Assembly: GCF_002414005.1 (NCBI RefSeq)
Contig: NZ_DHYG01000036.1
Span: 1 to 49,842 of the forward strand
Direction of reading: 5' to 3'
Length of the DNA: 49,842 nt
From: Psychrobacter sp. UBA5136
GTDB lineage: Bacteria; Pseudomonadota; Gammaproteobacteria; Pseudomonadales; Moraxellaceae
Numbering within the stretch: the stretch's first letter is position 1; the number at the start of each line of letters is the position of its first letter. Under the pieces are notes generated by a model that worked only from the letters and a program-made list of their open reading frames with translations, did no database searches and had not been told where the DNA came from. Below, one piece after another: positions 25,273-34,565 of this stretch. Both the position numbers and the translations under genes were made by a program.

Positions 25273-26133
25273 ATGATACCAAGTATTTTTGCTCGCCAGC
25301 CGCTCGCGCTTCGTAAGACTGCTATTGTATTGATAGTGGCGCTAGTCTTGATGTGGGTTGATAGCAAAAATCTTGAATGGTTTAAGCCGATACGCTCGAC
25401 CACGCATGCCGCGATGCAGCCTATTTATGAGCTATCGTTATTACCAAGTTACGCAAAACACTGGTCAAGTGGCAGCTTACAATCAAAAGAGGCGCTACGC
25501 CGCGAAAATATGCAGCTAAAAACGCAGCTTATTCATGCCCAAGCCAAACTGCAGCAGCAAGATTATATCTTGGCGCAAAATGCGCGCCTGCAAGGTATTT
25601 TATCGACCACGCGCCCCGAACAGTTTGATTTAAACCTAGCGCAAGTAATTGGTACTGACACCAATCTGCTCAGGCAAATTGTGGTGCTCAATAAAGGTCA
25701 GCAAGATGGCGTGCAAGTCGGTCAAACGGTCATCGATGAAGTGGGCATCTTAGGTCAGATTATTAATGTCTACCCCAATACCAGTCGTTTGTTGCTGATT
25801 ACCGATGAGCAGCAGTCCGTTGCCGTGACGGTCAAACGCACTGGTCAGCGTGCTATTGTTACCGGTGAAGGCATACCAACTTCATTACGCCTCAACTACG
25901 TTTTTAAAACCTCGGATGTGCGCGTCGGCGATGAGCTGGTGTCATCAGGCTTAGGCGGCCGTATTCCCGCGGGCTACCGCGTTGGTCGTATTGCGCACAT
26001 TGAAGACACGCAGGAGGATAACTTTCGAAGCATTGAAGTCACGCCAGCGGCAAATTTTATCGACAATGCTTATGTGTTGATACTGCAAGATAAGTTGGTC
26101 AATAAAAAAAATGCGGGTATTAAAGAACAATAA
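25273..26133 (+). CDS. mreC: Rod-shape-determining protein MreC
   Basis: MreC is a bitopic inner-membrane protein of the elongation complex with a periplasmic beta domain that contacts PBP2. The 286-aa product has one N-terminal membrane helix (about 14-29), a coiled-coil (about 74-110, KEALRRENMQLKTQLIHAQAKLQQQ) and two beta subdomains with VIGTDTNLLRQIVVLNKGQQDGVQVGQ and the SSGLGGRIPAGYRVGRI motif. It follows mreB on the same strand. Confidence 0.95.
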   Translation: MIPSIFARQPLALRKTAIVLIVALVLMWVDSKNLEWFKPIRSTTHAAMQPIYELSLLPSYAKHWSSGSLQSKEALRRENMQLKTQLIHAQAKLQQQDYILAQNARLQGILSTTRPEQFDLNLAQVIGTDTNLLRQIVVLNKGQQDGVQVGQTVIDEVGILGQIINVYPNTSRLLLITDEQQSVAVTVKRTGQRAIVTGEGIPTSLRLNYVFKTSDVRVGDELVSSGLGGRIPAGYRVGRIAHIEDTQEDNFRSIEVTPAANFIDNAYVLILQDKLVNKKNAGIKEQ

Positions 26134-26317
26134 TACCTTGCTAGCTTATTCGTAAGCTGCATAGCGCTTCATTGTTTATAGCATAGGCGTATGGACAGAC
26201 AGATAAGATAATAAATTATCGTCGAAAGTTACTTTGTTAACCAGCATAGTTATCCCCTTCAATACTGAATTAACTATTACATAGCTGCTGCTAAACTCTC
26301 GCTAAAGGTAAGTATTC

Positions 26318-26803
26318 ATGGCATATGCGGATTCTGATAATGCAACTGGGGTGCTCCCTGCCTTGATTATACTAAGCTTTATTGTCGCCTCATCGCTGAG
26401 TGTTTATCCTTTAAGTCCAAGTATGGCAACACTGCGCCCGATGATTATGGTCATGGTGCTCATCTTTTGGTTACTGTTTCAGCCGCGTTATGTCGGGGTT
26501 TTTAGCGCCTTTGCTATCGGTGTTATCGCCGATTTATTAATGGATACCCACTTAGGTCAGCAAGCCTTTGCGGCGGTGATGGTGGCACTGATGATAAAAG
26601 TCACCAGTATTTATATCAGACAGCTTAATACGATTAGCGCTTGGCTTATAGCAAGTCTTGGATTGATTGTTTTCCAAGTCAGCTTATGGATACTACAGCT
26701 ATTTATCCAAAACACCTTTGTCGCGCAATCTGCACTGTCGTTATTCATGAGTATTATCAGTTGGCCATTGGTGCTATTAACATTACGCAAATTTGCTCGC
26801 TAG
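26318..26803 (+). CDS. mreD: Rod-shape-determining protein MreD
   Basis: The 161-aa protein is almost entirely hydrophobic, with about five membrane helices, matching MreD in size. The FSAFAIGVIADLLMDTHLGQQAF segment with the acidic residue within a helix is the family mark. MreD is an inner-membrane partner of MreC. A 184-bp gap separates it from mreC. Confidence 0.92.
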   Translation: MAYADSDNATGVLPALIILSFIVASSLSVYPLSPSMATLRPMIMVMVLIFWLLFQPRYVGVFSAFAIGVIADLLMDTHLGQQAFAAVMVALMIKVTSIYIRQLNTISAWLIASLGLIVFQVSLWILQLFIQNTFVAQSALSLFMSIISWPLVLLTLRKFAR

Positions 26804-26872
26804 CTTTGTATACCATTTGCCTGTAAAACCAAAAAGCTGCAAAACCACAAATTGATAAAATAAGAGAAAACA

Positions 26873-27556
26873 ATGAACCTCATTTTAGCGTCTGGCTCGC
26901 CGCGTCGCCGTGAGCTGCTGACAAGGGCGCAACTAGACTTTACGGTCATGAGCGTCGATATTGATGAAACGCCGCATGCTAATGAAGCGCCTAAAGTTTA
27001 TATTGAACGTATGGTTGCTACCAAAGCAGAGGCCGCGCTAAAACAGTTAAATAAAGAATTAAAAGCTAACCATGCTGATTGCGCTGATTTATCTGAGTCC
27101 TTTATTATTTTAACCGCTGATACCATCGGCGTCTTAGCCGATGGCAAAACGGTATTGGTTAAGCCTGATAGCCGTGAAGATGCTTATCGCATGTGGCAGC
27201 AGATGTCGGATAATACTCACCAAGTATGGACAGCGGTACAAGCAACTTTTGTGTCATTGACTTCTAAAGCGGCTAACAACCCAACTCATGAGCCAGTATG
27301 GCAAATCGTGAATCAGCAACAAATCACTGAGCGCACCGAAGTGACCTTTGTACCCTTAACCGAAGAGATGATGCGTAATTACTGGGACAGTGGCGAGCCT
27401 GCCGATAAAGCTGGTGGCTATGGCATTCAAGGTTTGGGCGCGGCATGGGTCAGCCGTATCAATGGCAGCTATACCAATGTGGTTGGGTTACCGCTTGCGC
27501 AAACGTTGGCGTTAATTAAAAATATCACAGATGCTGACACTAATAAAAAAGTTTAA
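26873..27556 (+). CDS. maf: Maf-family nucleoside triphosphate pyrophosphatase (dTTP/UTP type)
   Basis: The 227-aa protein has the Maf motifs: N-terminal LASGSPRRRELL (5-16), ADTIGV with the catalytic Asp, LVKPDSREDAYRMW, and SGEPADKAGGYGIQG. Maf enzymes hydrolyse non-canonical or dTTP/UTP nucleotides, protecting DNA and RNA. It is slightly longer than the usual 190-200 aa because of inserts around residues 60-75 and 130-150. Its position between mreD and rng is the classical mreBCD-maf-rng order of gammaproteobacteria. Confidence 0.93.
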   Translation: MNLILASGSPRRRELLTRAQLDFTVMSVDIDETPHANEAPKVYIERMVATKAEAALKQLNKELKANHADCADLSESFIILTADTIGVLADGKTVLVKPDSREDAYRMWQQMSDNTHQVWTAVQATFVSLTSKAANNPTHEPVWQIVNQQQITERTEVTFVPLTEEMMRNYWDSGEPADKAGGYGIQGLGAAWVSRINGSYTNVVGLPLAQTLALIKNITDADTNKKV

Positions 27557-27768
27557 ATACTTAACAAGCAAAGCGGTGAGAGTAGAGCGCATTTAATTAC
27601 GAGCGGTTAAACGGGCGACTTTAAGTGAGATTAGCAGCAGCTCGATTTAACTCTCTGCACATAATGACACGCTAGGATAATGGGCAAACACAAGGTGCAT
27701 TTGGTACACTGTGAGGCTACCAAACGATGAACGCTTCACAAGAAAACTGAGTGATAAGAGAAAATATT

Positions 27769-29361
27769 ATGTCCGAAGAGCTGCTGATTAATATTAGTCC
27801 CATGGAATCGCGCGTCGCCGTGTTGGATAACGGTGTCTTGGGCGAAATTTATATCGAGCGTCATCATAAACTGGGTTTGGTCGGCAACATTTATTTGGGC
27901 ACGGTAGTACGGGTGCTTCCTGGTATGCAGGCAGCCTTTGTCGATATTGGCCAGTCGCGCACCGCATTTTTACATGTTAATGACATGCAGCGCGAGCCGC
28001 GTCCCGTCAATGAAGATAAGCACAAGACCTCAGAAAATACCGCTAATGAACGCTCTATTATAGAAGCCTCTGCGGATGATTTGGCGGTGACGCCGCCCGT
28101 TGTTAGTGCACAAAGTACCGAGGTCGTAGCCGTTTCAAAAACCCTTATCCAACATCGGCTGCATGAAGGCCAGCGTATCTTAGTACAAGTCACCAAAGAC
28201 CAGCTCGGTAGCAAAGGTGCCCGCTTAACCACCAATATATCGCTGCCATCGCGTTATTTGGTGTATCTACCATCGAGCGACCATATTGGCATCTCACAGC
28301 GTATCGACGGCATTGATGAGCGCACACGGCTAAAAACGGAACTGGCTAGCCTGATGCAGACGGTCAATCTCAAAGGCGGACTGATTGCGCGTACGGCAGC
28401 TGAGCGCGTGCCCGTCGATAAACTTGAAGAAGACATTTACTATCTATTGCAGCTATGGCGCACCATTTGCGCCCGTCGTCAAGAAACCAGACCAAACCAA
28501 AGCTCTGAGCTTATTTATCAAGAATTATCGCTGCCGCTACGCTCCATCCGTGACTTGGTACATGCCGATACCGAAAAAGTGGTGATTGATAATGCGCAAA
28601 TCTATGAGCAAGTGCGCTACTTTGCCAAAGAATTTGTGCCTTTTATATATGACCGTATTGTACATTACACCGCAGAGCCGTCATTGTTTGATGTTCACCG
28701 CGTTGAAGACGATTTGCGTGATGCCCTAAAGCGCCGGGTTGATTTAAAGTCGGGCGGCTACTTGATTATCGATCAAACCGAAGCCATGACGACGATTGAT
28801 GTCAATACTGGCTCCTTTGTCGGCGGACGCTCGCTAGAGGATACGGTTTATAAAACCAATCTTGAAGCCACTCATGCCATCGCGCGCCAGCTACGTTTGC
28901 GTAATCTTGGCGGCATCATTATCCTAGATTTCATCGACATGCTTGAGCAGCAGCATAAAGACGACATTCTAGAGAGCCTGCAAGCGCAACTAGCGCAAGA
29001 CTACGCCAAAACCAAAATCACCCAAGTCAGTGAGCTTGGACTGGTTGAGATGACGCGTAAACGCACCCGTGAATCACTTGGTCAGCAGCTTTGTGAACCA
29101 TGCTCAACCTGTCAAGGCCGCGGCTTTGTGAAAACGGCTGAAACCGTTTGCTTTGAGATATTTCGCGAAATCATGCGCTGTGCCCGTACTTACAACTCGC
29201 CGAAGAAATTCACCGTGGTCGCCCATGCCGCCGTGATTGATTTACTGTTGACCTCAGAATCAGATACCGTGGCGGAACTAGAATATCTATTGGGTAGAGT
29301 CATTACATTTGACGTAGAAAACCTCTATACCCAAGAGCAGTATGACATCGTTTTAGACTAG
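27769..29361 (+). CDS. rng: Ribonuclease G
   Basis: RNase G processes the 5' end of 16S rRNA and degrades some mRNAs. The 530-aa product begins MSEELLINISPMESRVAVLDNG with GEIYIERHHKLGLVGNIYLGTVVRVLPGMQAAFVDIG (S1-type domain). The RNase E/G catalytic domain shows DVNTGSFVGGRSLEDTVYKTNLEA, IIILDFIDM and the Zn-link CEPCSTCQGRG. About 40 low-complexity residues (about 79-124) enlarge the S1 domain compared with E. coli RNase G (489 aa). An upstream in-frame ATG at 27751 exists, but MSEELL matches the family start. Confidence 0.96.
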   Translation: MSEELLINISPMESRVAVLDNGVLGEIYIERHHKLGLVGNIYLGTVVRVLPGMQAAFVDIGQSRTAFLHVNDMQREPRPVNEDKHKTSENTANERSIIEASADDLAVTPPVVSAQSTEVVAVSKTLIQHRLHEGQRILVQVTKDQLGSKGARLTTNISLPSRYLVYLPSSDHIGISQRIDGIDERTRLKTELASLMQTVNLKGGLIARTAAERVPVDKLEEDIYYLLQLWRTICARRQETRPNQSSELIYQELSLPLRSIRDLVHADTEKVVIDNAQIYEQVRYFAKEFVPFIYDRIVHYTAEPSLFDVHRVEDDLRDALKRRVDLKSGGYLIIDQTEAMTTIDVNTGSFVGGRSLEDTVYKTNLEATHAIARQLRLRNLGGIIILDFIDMLEQQHKDDILESLQAQLAQDYAKTKITQVSELGLVEMTRKRTRESLGQQLCEPCSTCQGRGFVKTAETVCFEIFREIMRCARTYNSPKKFTVVAHAAVIDLLLTSESDTVAELEYLLGRVITFDVENLYTQEQYDIVLD

Positions 29362-29479
29362 CGCTAGACCAAAATGGTGGCCACTATTGAAAGGTTTAGC
29401 TAAATTTTAAAGAATGATATTGTAGGTAAAAAGGCTTGTTTATAAAGGGTAATATCTCAAAACACCGCCGATATTACTC

Positions 29480-29507
29480 TTGCAATGAGTGAAATACTAT
29501 GTATAAT
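29480..29507 (+). promoter_or_regulatory. Candidate S10 operon promoter
   Basis: TTGCAA (29480-29485) and TATAAT (29502-29507) are separated by 16 bases. It lies in the 427-bp rng-rpsJ gap about 280 bases before rpsJ, giving a long leader like the regulated S10 leader of enterobacteria. Confidence 0.6.
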
Positions 29508-29788
29508 ACACACCACTGAATTATATATGCGCAGCCAATTAAACAGCTGGCGCTATGACAGCTAGAGCATCGTTTCTAGCACTATTTCATTATGCCTTTG
29601 CTGACATCCTATAACGGAAGGGTCGGCGGGGCTTTAAACTATTTTGCTTTTGGCACGCTATAAGTTCCGGTAAAGAACTCATTCTGGTTAAGAACAGAAG
29701 GCCGCTTAAAGTGAATATTTAACCAAACGGCTTTTGCTCATATCTTCAAAATAAGAATGACAAAAGCACATATTAGGAGCTTGCTGGC
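29508..29788 (+). promoter_or_regulatory. Long structured S10 leader with terminator-like hairpin
   Basis: About 275 bases of leader contain AAGGCCG (29698-29704) able to pair with CGGCTTT (29728-29734), with TAAA/TTTA inside, followed by CTTTTGC about 50 bases before rpsJ. In E. coli ribosomal protein L4 (third gene of the operon) acts on an analogous leader to cause attenuation; whether the same happens here is inference. Sequence between 29362 and 29479 holds no recognised gene. Confidence 0.45.
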
Positions 29789-30100
29789 ATGGCTAACCAG
29801 AGAATCCGTATCCGTCTTAAGTCTTTTGATCATCGTTTGATTGATCAATCTGCACAAGAGATTGTTGATACTGCAAAGCGCACCGGTGCGCAAGTTTGTG
29901 GTCCTGTACCGTTGCCGACTCGCATTGAGCGCTTCAACGTTCTAACCTCTCCACACGTTAATAAAGACGCTCGTGACCAGTACGAAATCCGTACTCATAA
30001 GCGTATGGTTGATATCGTTCAGCCTACCGACAAAACTGTGGATGCGCTAATGAAGTTAGACTTAGCGGCGGGTGTTGACGTTCAAATTGCTTTGGGTTAA
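29789..30100 (+). CDS. rpsJ: 30S ribosomal protein S10
   Basis: The 103-aa protein begins MANQRIRIRLKSFDHRLIDQSA and contains GPVPLPTRIERFNVLTSPHVNKDARDQYEIRTHKR, the S10/NusE signature. It sits in the small-subunit head and doubles as the antitermination factor NusE. TAGGAG precedes the ATG. First gene of the S10 operon, 50 bp before rplC. Confidence 0.98.
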   Translation: MANQRIRIRLKSFDHRLIDQSAQEIVDTAKRTGAQVCGPVPLPTRIERFNVLTSPHVNKDARDQYEIRTHKRMVDIVQPTDKTVDALMKLDLAAGVDVQIALG

Positions 30101-30149
30101 TGCACATTACACACCCAACCCATTAATATAAGATATAAAGAGGTCTAAA

Positions 30150-30788
30150 ATGGCGATCGGTTTAGTCGGTAAAAAATGCGGCATGACCCGTATCTTCACT
30201 GAAGCAGGCGAATCTATCCCTGTCACAGTGGTTGAGGTCCATGCTAACCGCATTACTCAAGTAAAAAATACTGAAGTAGATGGCTATCAAGCCATTCAAG
30301 TTACCACAGGTACTCGTCGTGACAGCCGCGTAACTGCTGCACAAAAAGGTCACTTCGCGAAAGCTGGCGTTGCAGCTGGTCGTGGTGTATGGGAATTTCG
30401 TGCCAATGACAGCGATCTTGAAGGTCGTGAGATTGGTGGTGAGATCCTAGCTGACTTGTTCGAACAAGGTCAGATTGTAGATGTCACAGGACAGAGTAAA
30501 GGTAAAGGCTTTCAAGGCGGCGTAAAGCGTCACAACTTTAGCATGCAAGATGCCACTCATGGTAACTCAGTTTCTCACCGTGTCCTTGGTTCAACTGGTC
30601 AAAACCAGTCACCAGGTAAAGTCTTCAAAGGCAAAAAAATGCCAGGTCAAATGGGTAACAAACGCGTTACCGTCCAGGGCCTAGAAGTGATATCGGTTGA
30701 TGTTGAAAAAGGGTTACTTGTCATCAAGGGTGCAATCCCTGGTGCCACCGGTGGCGATGTCATCGTACGTCCGTCAGTCAAAGCCTAA
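30150..30788 (+). CDS. rplC: 50S ribosomal protein L3
   Basis: The 212-aa protein begins MAIGLVGKKCGMTRIFTEAG and has the L3 loop GSTGQNQSPGKVFKGKKMPGQMGN reaching toward the peptidyl-transferase centre. The Gln in GQNQSPG is the residue methylated by PrmB in relatives. GAGG precedes the start. The gap to rplD is 14 bp. Confidence 0.98.
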   Translation: MAIGLVGKKCGMTRIFTEAGESIPVTVVEVHANRITQVKNTEVDGYQAIQVTTGTRRDSRVTAAQKGHFAKAGVAAGRGVWEFRANDSDLEGREIGGEILADLFEQGQIVDVTGQSKGKGFQGGVKRHNFSMQDATHGNSVSHRVLGSTGQNQSPGKVFKGKKMPGQMGNKRVTVQGLEVISVDVEKGLLVIKGAIPGATGGDVIVRPSVKA

Positions 30789-30802
30789 GCAAGGGGATTA
30801 AC

Positions 30803-31405
30803 GTGGATTTAAAAACAGTTACAGGGGCGGCAGTTGAGCTTTCTGATACGGCTTTCGGTCGTGAATTCAACGAAGCATTAGTGCATCAGGTCGTCACCGC
30901 ATATCTTGCAGGTAGCCGTCAAGGTACACGCGCTCAAAAAACCCGTGCCGAAGTTTCTGGCGGTGGCATCAAGCCATGGCGCCAAAAAGGTACTGGTCGC
31001 GCTCGTGCAGGTTCTATTCGTAGCCCAATTTGGCGTTCTGGTGGTCGTGCATTCGCAGCCAAACCACAAGATTGGTCACAGAAAGTGAACCGCAAAATGT
31101 ATCGCGGTGCGATGCAGTGCATCCTAGCCGAATTGATTCGTCAAGAGCGTTTGATTTTGGTTGAAGAGCTAAGCGTTTCTGGCCCTAAGACCAAAGAGCT
31201 GATTGCAAAGTTAAATGAGCTTAATGCACCTCGTGCACTCATCGTCACCAAAGAAGTTGACGAAAACTTATACTTAGCTGCGCGCAACATTCCACACGTC
31301 AATGTACTTGGTACAAACGAAGTGGATCCAGTGAGCTTGATTGCTTTTGATAAAGTAATCATGTCAGTTGAAGCTGCGAAACAATTTGAGGAAGCACTAG
31401 CATGA
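30803..31405 (+). CDS. rplD: 50S ribosomal protein L4
   Basis: The 200-aa protein starts at GTG (AAGGGG about 8 bases before it). The extended tunnel loop is visible as RAKTRAEV-like KTRAEVSGGGIKPWRQKGTGRARAGSIRSPIWRSGG (about 47-80). In E. coli L4 also represses its own operon through the S10 leader. It overlaps rplW by four bases (ATGA). Confidence 0.98.
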   Translation: MDLKTVTGAAVELSDTAFGREFNEALVHQVVTAYLAGSRQGTRAQKTRAEVSGGGIKPWRQKGTGRARAGSIRSPIWRSGGRAFAAKPQDWSQKVNRKMYRGAMQCILAELIRQERLILVEELSVSGPKTKELIAKLNELNAPRALIVTKEVDENLYLAARNIPHVNVLGTNEVDPVSLIAFDKVIMSVEAAKQFEEALA

Positions 31406-31752
31406 ATAACGCAAGACTTTATCAGGTCTTAAGAGGGCCTGTATTCTCAGAAAAATCTCAAATGCTTGGCGACTCACTTGGTGTGCAGGTATTTAAAGTT
31501 GATTCTAACGCTACTAAGCTTGAAGTCAAAAAAGCAGTTGAGTTGATGTTTGAAGGTGTTGAAGTTACTAAAGTAAACACTTTGAATGTTAAAGGTAAGA
31601 CAAAGCGTTTTGGTAAAAGTATCGGCCGTCGTAACGACTATAAAAAAGCCTATGTTACCTTAAAAGCTGGTCAAGATGTACAAATGGCTGATGCTGGTGA
31701 AGAAGTCGCAAATACGACTGCTTCTACTAGTGAAACAGCGAACAACGAATAA
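31402..31752 (+). CDS. rplW: 50S ribosomal protein L23
   Basis: The 116-aa protein shows the L23 marks RGPVFSEKSQ near the N-terminus and KVNTLNVKGKTKRFGKSIGRRNDYKKAYVTLK. It lines the exit tunnel and docks trigger factor. It is longer than the usual 95-100 aa because of an acidic Ala/Thr/Glu tail (about 93-116), which may be lineage-specific. Four-base overlap with rplD. Confidence 0.97.
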   Translation: MNNARLYQVLRGPVFSEKSQMLGDSLGVQVFKVDSNATKLEVKKAVELMFEGVEVTKVNTLNVKGKTKRFGKSIGRRNDYKKAYVTLKAGQDVQMADAGEEVANTTASTSETANNE

Positions 31753-31763
31753 GGATTACACTC

Positions 31764-32591
31764 ATGCCTATCGTAAAAGCAAAGCCAACATCACCAGGCC
31801 GTCGTTTTGTTGAAAAAGTGGTGCATCCACACCTTTACAAAGGTCGTCCGTTTGCAGCACTTGTCGAATCAAAAGGTAAGTCAGGTGGTCGTAATAATAA
31901 CGGTCGCATAACAACTCGTCATATCGGTGGTGGTCATAAGCATCATTATCGCGTTATCGATTTCAAACGTACTAAAGACAATATCCCAGCTGTGGTTGAG
32001 CGTATTGAATACGATCCAAACCGTACTGCACACATTGCTTTACTTAAGTACGCTGATGGCGAACGTCGCTATATCATTGCTGCTAAAAAACAAGCAGTTG
32101 GTGATACCGTTATGTCAGGAGAGAACTCTCCAATCCGTCCAGGTAACTGCCTACCGCTAAAAAACATCCCATTGGGTACTGTGATTCACAATATCGAGCT
32201 TAAAATCGGTAAAGGTGCACAGATGGCTCGCTCTGCGGGTGCCAGTGTTCAGCTATTAGGTCGTGACGGTATTTATGCTATTCTACGTCTACGTTCAGGT
32301 GAAACTCGCCGCGTACACGTGAACTGCCGTGCTGTTATTGGTGAAGTTTCTAACACTGAAAACAACTTGAAATCACTTGGTAAAGCCGGTGCTTCACGTT
32401 GGCGCGGTGTTCGTCCTTCTGTTCGTGGTGTCGCTATGAACCCGGTTGATCACCCACATGGTGGTGGTGAAGGTCGTAACAAAGGTCGCCATCCAACCAG
32501 CCCTTGGGGTCAGAAGTCGAAAGGACTTAAAACGCGTCATAATAAGCGTACTGACAGTATGATCATCCGCCGCCGCGCCAAGAAGAAATAA
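31764..32591 (+). CDS. rplB: 50S ribosomal protein L2
   Basis: The 275-aa protein has MPIVKAKPTSPGRRF, GRITTRHIGGGHKHHYR and the conserved MNPVDHPHGGGEGRNKG loop with the His near the peptidyl-transferase centre. AAGGA precedes the ATG; 12 bp separate it from rpsS. Confidence 0.98.
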   Translation: MPIVKAKPTSPGRRFVEKVVHPHLYKGRPFAALVESKGKSGGRNNNGRITTRHIGGGHKHHYRVIDFKRTKDNIPAVVERIEYDPNRTAHIALLKYADGERRYIIAAKKQAVGDTVMSGENSPIRPGNCLPLKNIPLGTVIHNIELKIGKGAQMARSAGASVQLLGRDGIYAILRLRSGETRRVHVNCRAVIGEVSNTENNLKSLGKAGASRWRGVRPSVRGVAMNPVDHPHGGGEGRNKGRHPTSPWGQKSKGLKTRHNKRTDSMIIRRRAKKK

Positions 32592-32603
32592 AGGAAGAGT
32601 TTC

Positions 32604-32879
32604 ATGCCTCGTTCATTGAAAAAAGGTCCATTCATAGACGCGCACTTATTTGCTAAAGTTGAGAATGCATTAGACACCAACTCACGCAAACCAATTAAAA
32701 CTTGGTCGCGCCGCTCGATGATTTTGCCACAAATGGTTGGCCTAACCTTATCTGTTCACAACGGCCGTACTCATGTACCGGTTATCGTAAGCGAGCAGAT
32801 GGTTGGTCATAAACTAGGTGAATTTGCCCCGACTCGTACATATCGTGGTCATGGCATTGACAAAAAAGCTAAGAGATAA
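32604..32879 (+). CDS. rpsS: 30S ribosomal protein S19
   Basis: The 91-aa protein begins MPRSLKKGPFIDAHLFAKVE and has IKTWSRRSMILPQMVGLTLSVHNGRTHVPV and GHKLGEFAPTRTYRGH, typical of S19 in the small-subunit head next to S13. GGAAG precedes the start. Confidence 0.98.
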   Translation: MPRSLKKGPFIDAHLFAKVENALDTNSRKPIKTWSRRSMILPQMVGLTLSVHNGRTHVPVIVSEQMVGHKLGEFAPTRTYRGHGIDKKAKR

Positions 32880-32889
32880 GGTGCTTACC

Positions 32890-33219
32890 ATGGAAGTAAC
32901 TGCAAAATTACGCGGTGCCGCCATATCGGCACAAAAAGTTAGACTCGTTGCTGATGAAGTTCGTGGCAAATCTATCGAGCGTGCTTTGGATATCCTAACG
33001 TATAGTAATAAAAAAGGCGCTGTGTTCGTTAAGAAATGTCTTGACTCAGCCATCGCCAATGCCGAACACAACAACGGTTTAGATATTGATACGCTTAAAG
33101 TATCAACCATCTATGTTGATGAAGGCATTACGCTAAAACGTATCCTACCACGTGCTAAAGGTCGCGCTGATCGTATCAGTAAGCGCACTTGTCACATCAC
33201 TATAAAGGTAGGAGAATAA
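32890..33219 (+). CDS. rplV: 50S ribosomal protein L22
   Basis: The 109-aa protein begins MEVTAKLRGAAISAQKVRLVADEVRGK and has the tunnel hairpin ITLKRILPRAKGRADRI. The frame stays open 72 bases upstream into rpsS, but homologues start at this Met and AAGGTG lies 7 bases before it. The gap to rpsC is 3 bp. Confidence 0.97.
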   Translation: MEVTAKLRGAAISAQKVRLVADEVRGKSIERALDILTYSNKKGAVFVKKCLDSAIANAEHNNGLDIDTLKVSTIYVDEGITLKRILPRAKGRADRISKRTCHITIKVGE

Positions 33220-33222
33220 GTT

Positions 33223-33951
33223 ATGGGTCAAAAAGTACATCCAATCGGAATTCGTCTTGGTGTTGTCAAAAAGCATAACGCAAACTGGTATGCTAACCCT
33301 AAACAATACTCAGAATACCTCATCAACGACATTCAAGTTCGTGAGTATCTACGCAAAAAACTAGACAGCGCGATGATCAGCAACATCATGATAGAGCGTC
33401 CTACTGGTGCTGCTAAAATTACCATCGCCACTGCGCGCCCTGGTATCGTTATCGGCAAAAAAGGCGAAGATATCGAAAGACTTCAAAAAGAATTGACCAA
33501 AATCATGGGCGTACCTGCTCAGGTCAACATTGAAGAAATCACATCACCTGATCTTGATGCACGTTTGGTAGCAGACGGTATCGGCAGCCAGCTTGAGCGC
33601 CGTGTTATGTTCCGCCGTGCGATGAAACGCGCAGTACAGAACAGCATGCGCTCTGGTGCTAAAGGTATTAAAGTTGAGCTGTCTGGCCGTCTTGGCGGTG
33701 CTGAGATTGCTCGTACTGAATGGTACCGTGAAGGTCGTGTGCCATTGCATACACTCCGCGCTGATATTGACTACGCGTCAATTCGTGCAGAGACAACTTA
33801 CGGCACTATCGGTGTAAAAGTTTGGATTTTCCGTGGCGAAATCCTTGACGGTATGAACAGCGTTTATAATCCCGTCAACGAAGAGAAGCCTCGTGCGCCA
33901 AAACGCCGTGGTCGTGGAAACGGAAACCGTCGAAACTCAGACAGAGGTTAA
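33223..33951 (+). CDS. rpsC: 30S ribosomal protein S3
   Basis: The 242-aa protein begins MGQKVHPIGIRLGVVKKHNANWYAN. It contains the KH domain with PGIVIGKKGEDIERL and the mRNA-entry C-domain GRLGGAEIARTEWYREGRVPLHTLRADIDY. A basic Arg/Gly/Asn tail ends it. GGAG precedes the start. Confidence 0.98.
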   Translation: MGQKVHPIGIRLGVVKKHNANWYANPKQYSEYLINDIQVREYLRKKLDSAMISNIMIERPTGAAKITIATARPGIVIGKKGEDIERLQKELTKIMGVPAQVNIEEITSPDLDARLVADGIGSQLERRVMFRRAMKRAVQNSMRSGAKGIKVELSGRLGGAEIARTEWYREGRVPLHTLRADIDYASIRAETTYGTIGVKVWIFRGEILDGMNSVYNPVNEEKPRAPKRRGRGNGNRRNSDRG

Positions 33952-33954
33952 ACT

Positions 33955-34368
33955 ATGTTACAGCCAAAACGTACCAAGTTTCGTAAAATGCACAAAGGTC
34001 GTAACACAGGTCTTGCTCATCGTGGAAGCACCGTTGCATTCGGACAAATTGGTCTAAAATCGTTGACTCGTGGTCGTATGACTGCCCGTCAAATTGAAGC
34101 AGCACGTCGTACCATCACTCGTAAAATTAAGCGTGGCGGTAAGATTTGGATTCGTGTCTTCCCAGACAAGCCTATTACCAACAAACCATTAGAAGTACGT
34201 ATGGGTAAAGGTAAAGGTCCAGTCGAGTATTGGGTATGCGAAATCAAACCTGGTAAAGTGCTATATGAACTCGAAGGGGTTTCAGAAGAACTTGCTCGCG
34301 AAGCGTTAACGCTTGCTGCAGCAAAACTGCCCTTTAAAACTACCATTGTTAAGCGGACGATAATGTAA
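33955..34368 (+). CDS. rplP: 50S ribosomal protein L16
   Basis: The 137-aa protein begins MLQPKRTKFRKMHKGRNTG and has the RGRMTARQIEAARRTITRKIKRGGKIWIRVFPDKPIT core that binds near the A-site tRNA. GAGG precedes the start, and its stop shares one base with the rpmC ATG (TAATG). Confidence 0.98.
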   Translation: MLQPKRTKFRKMHKGRNTGLAHRGSTVAFGQIGLKSLTRGRMTARQIEAARRTITRKIKRGGKIWIRVFPDKPITNKPLEVRMGKGKGPVEYWVCEIKPGKVLYELEGVSEELAREALTLAAAKLPFKTTIVKRTIM

Positions 34369-34565
34369 TGAAGATCAGTGAATTACGTGATAAATCATTA
34401 GAAGAACTGACTCAGTTACTTGATGAAAAGCAACTTGATGCTTTCCGTATTCGTATGGCTAAAGCAACTGGTCAGTTGGGTAATACCCATGAAGTCAGAA
34501 GCAATCGTCGTACGATTGCTCAGATTCAGACTTTGATTAACGAGAAACAACGAGGCGACTCATGA
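34368..34565 (+). CDS. rpmC: 50S ribosomal protein L29
   Basis: The 65-aa helical protein begins MKISELRDKSLEELTQLLDEKQLDAFRIRMAKATGQL and ends with the VRSNRRTIAQIQTLINEK helix. It sits near the tunnel exit beside L23. One-base overlap with rplP and four-base overlap with rpsQ. Confidence 0.97.
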   Translation: MKISELRDKSLEELTQLLDEKQLDAFRIRMAKATGQLGNTHEVRSNRRTIAQIQTLINEKQRGDS

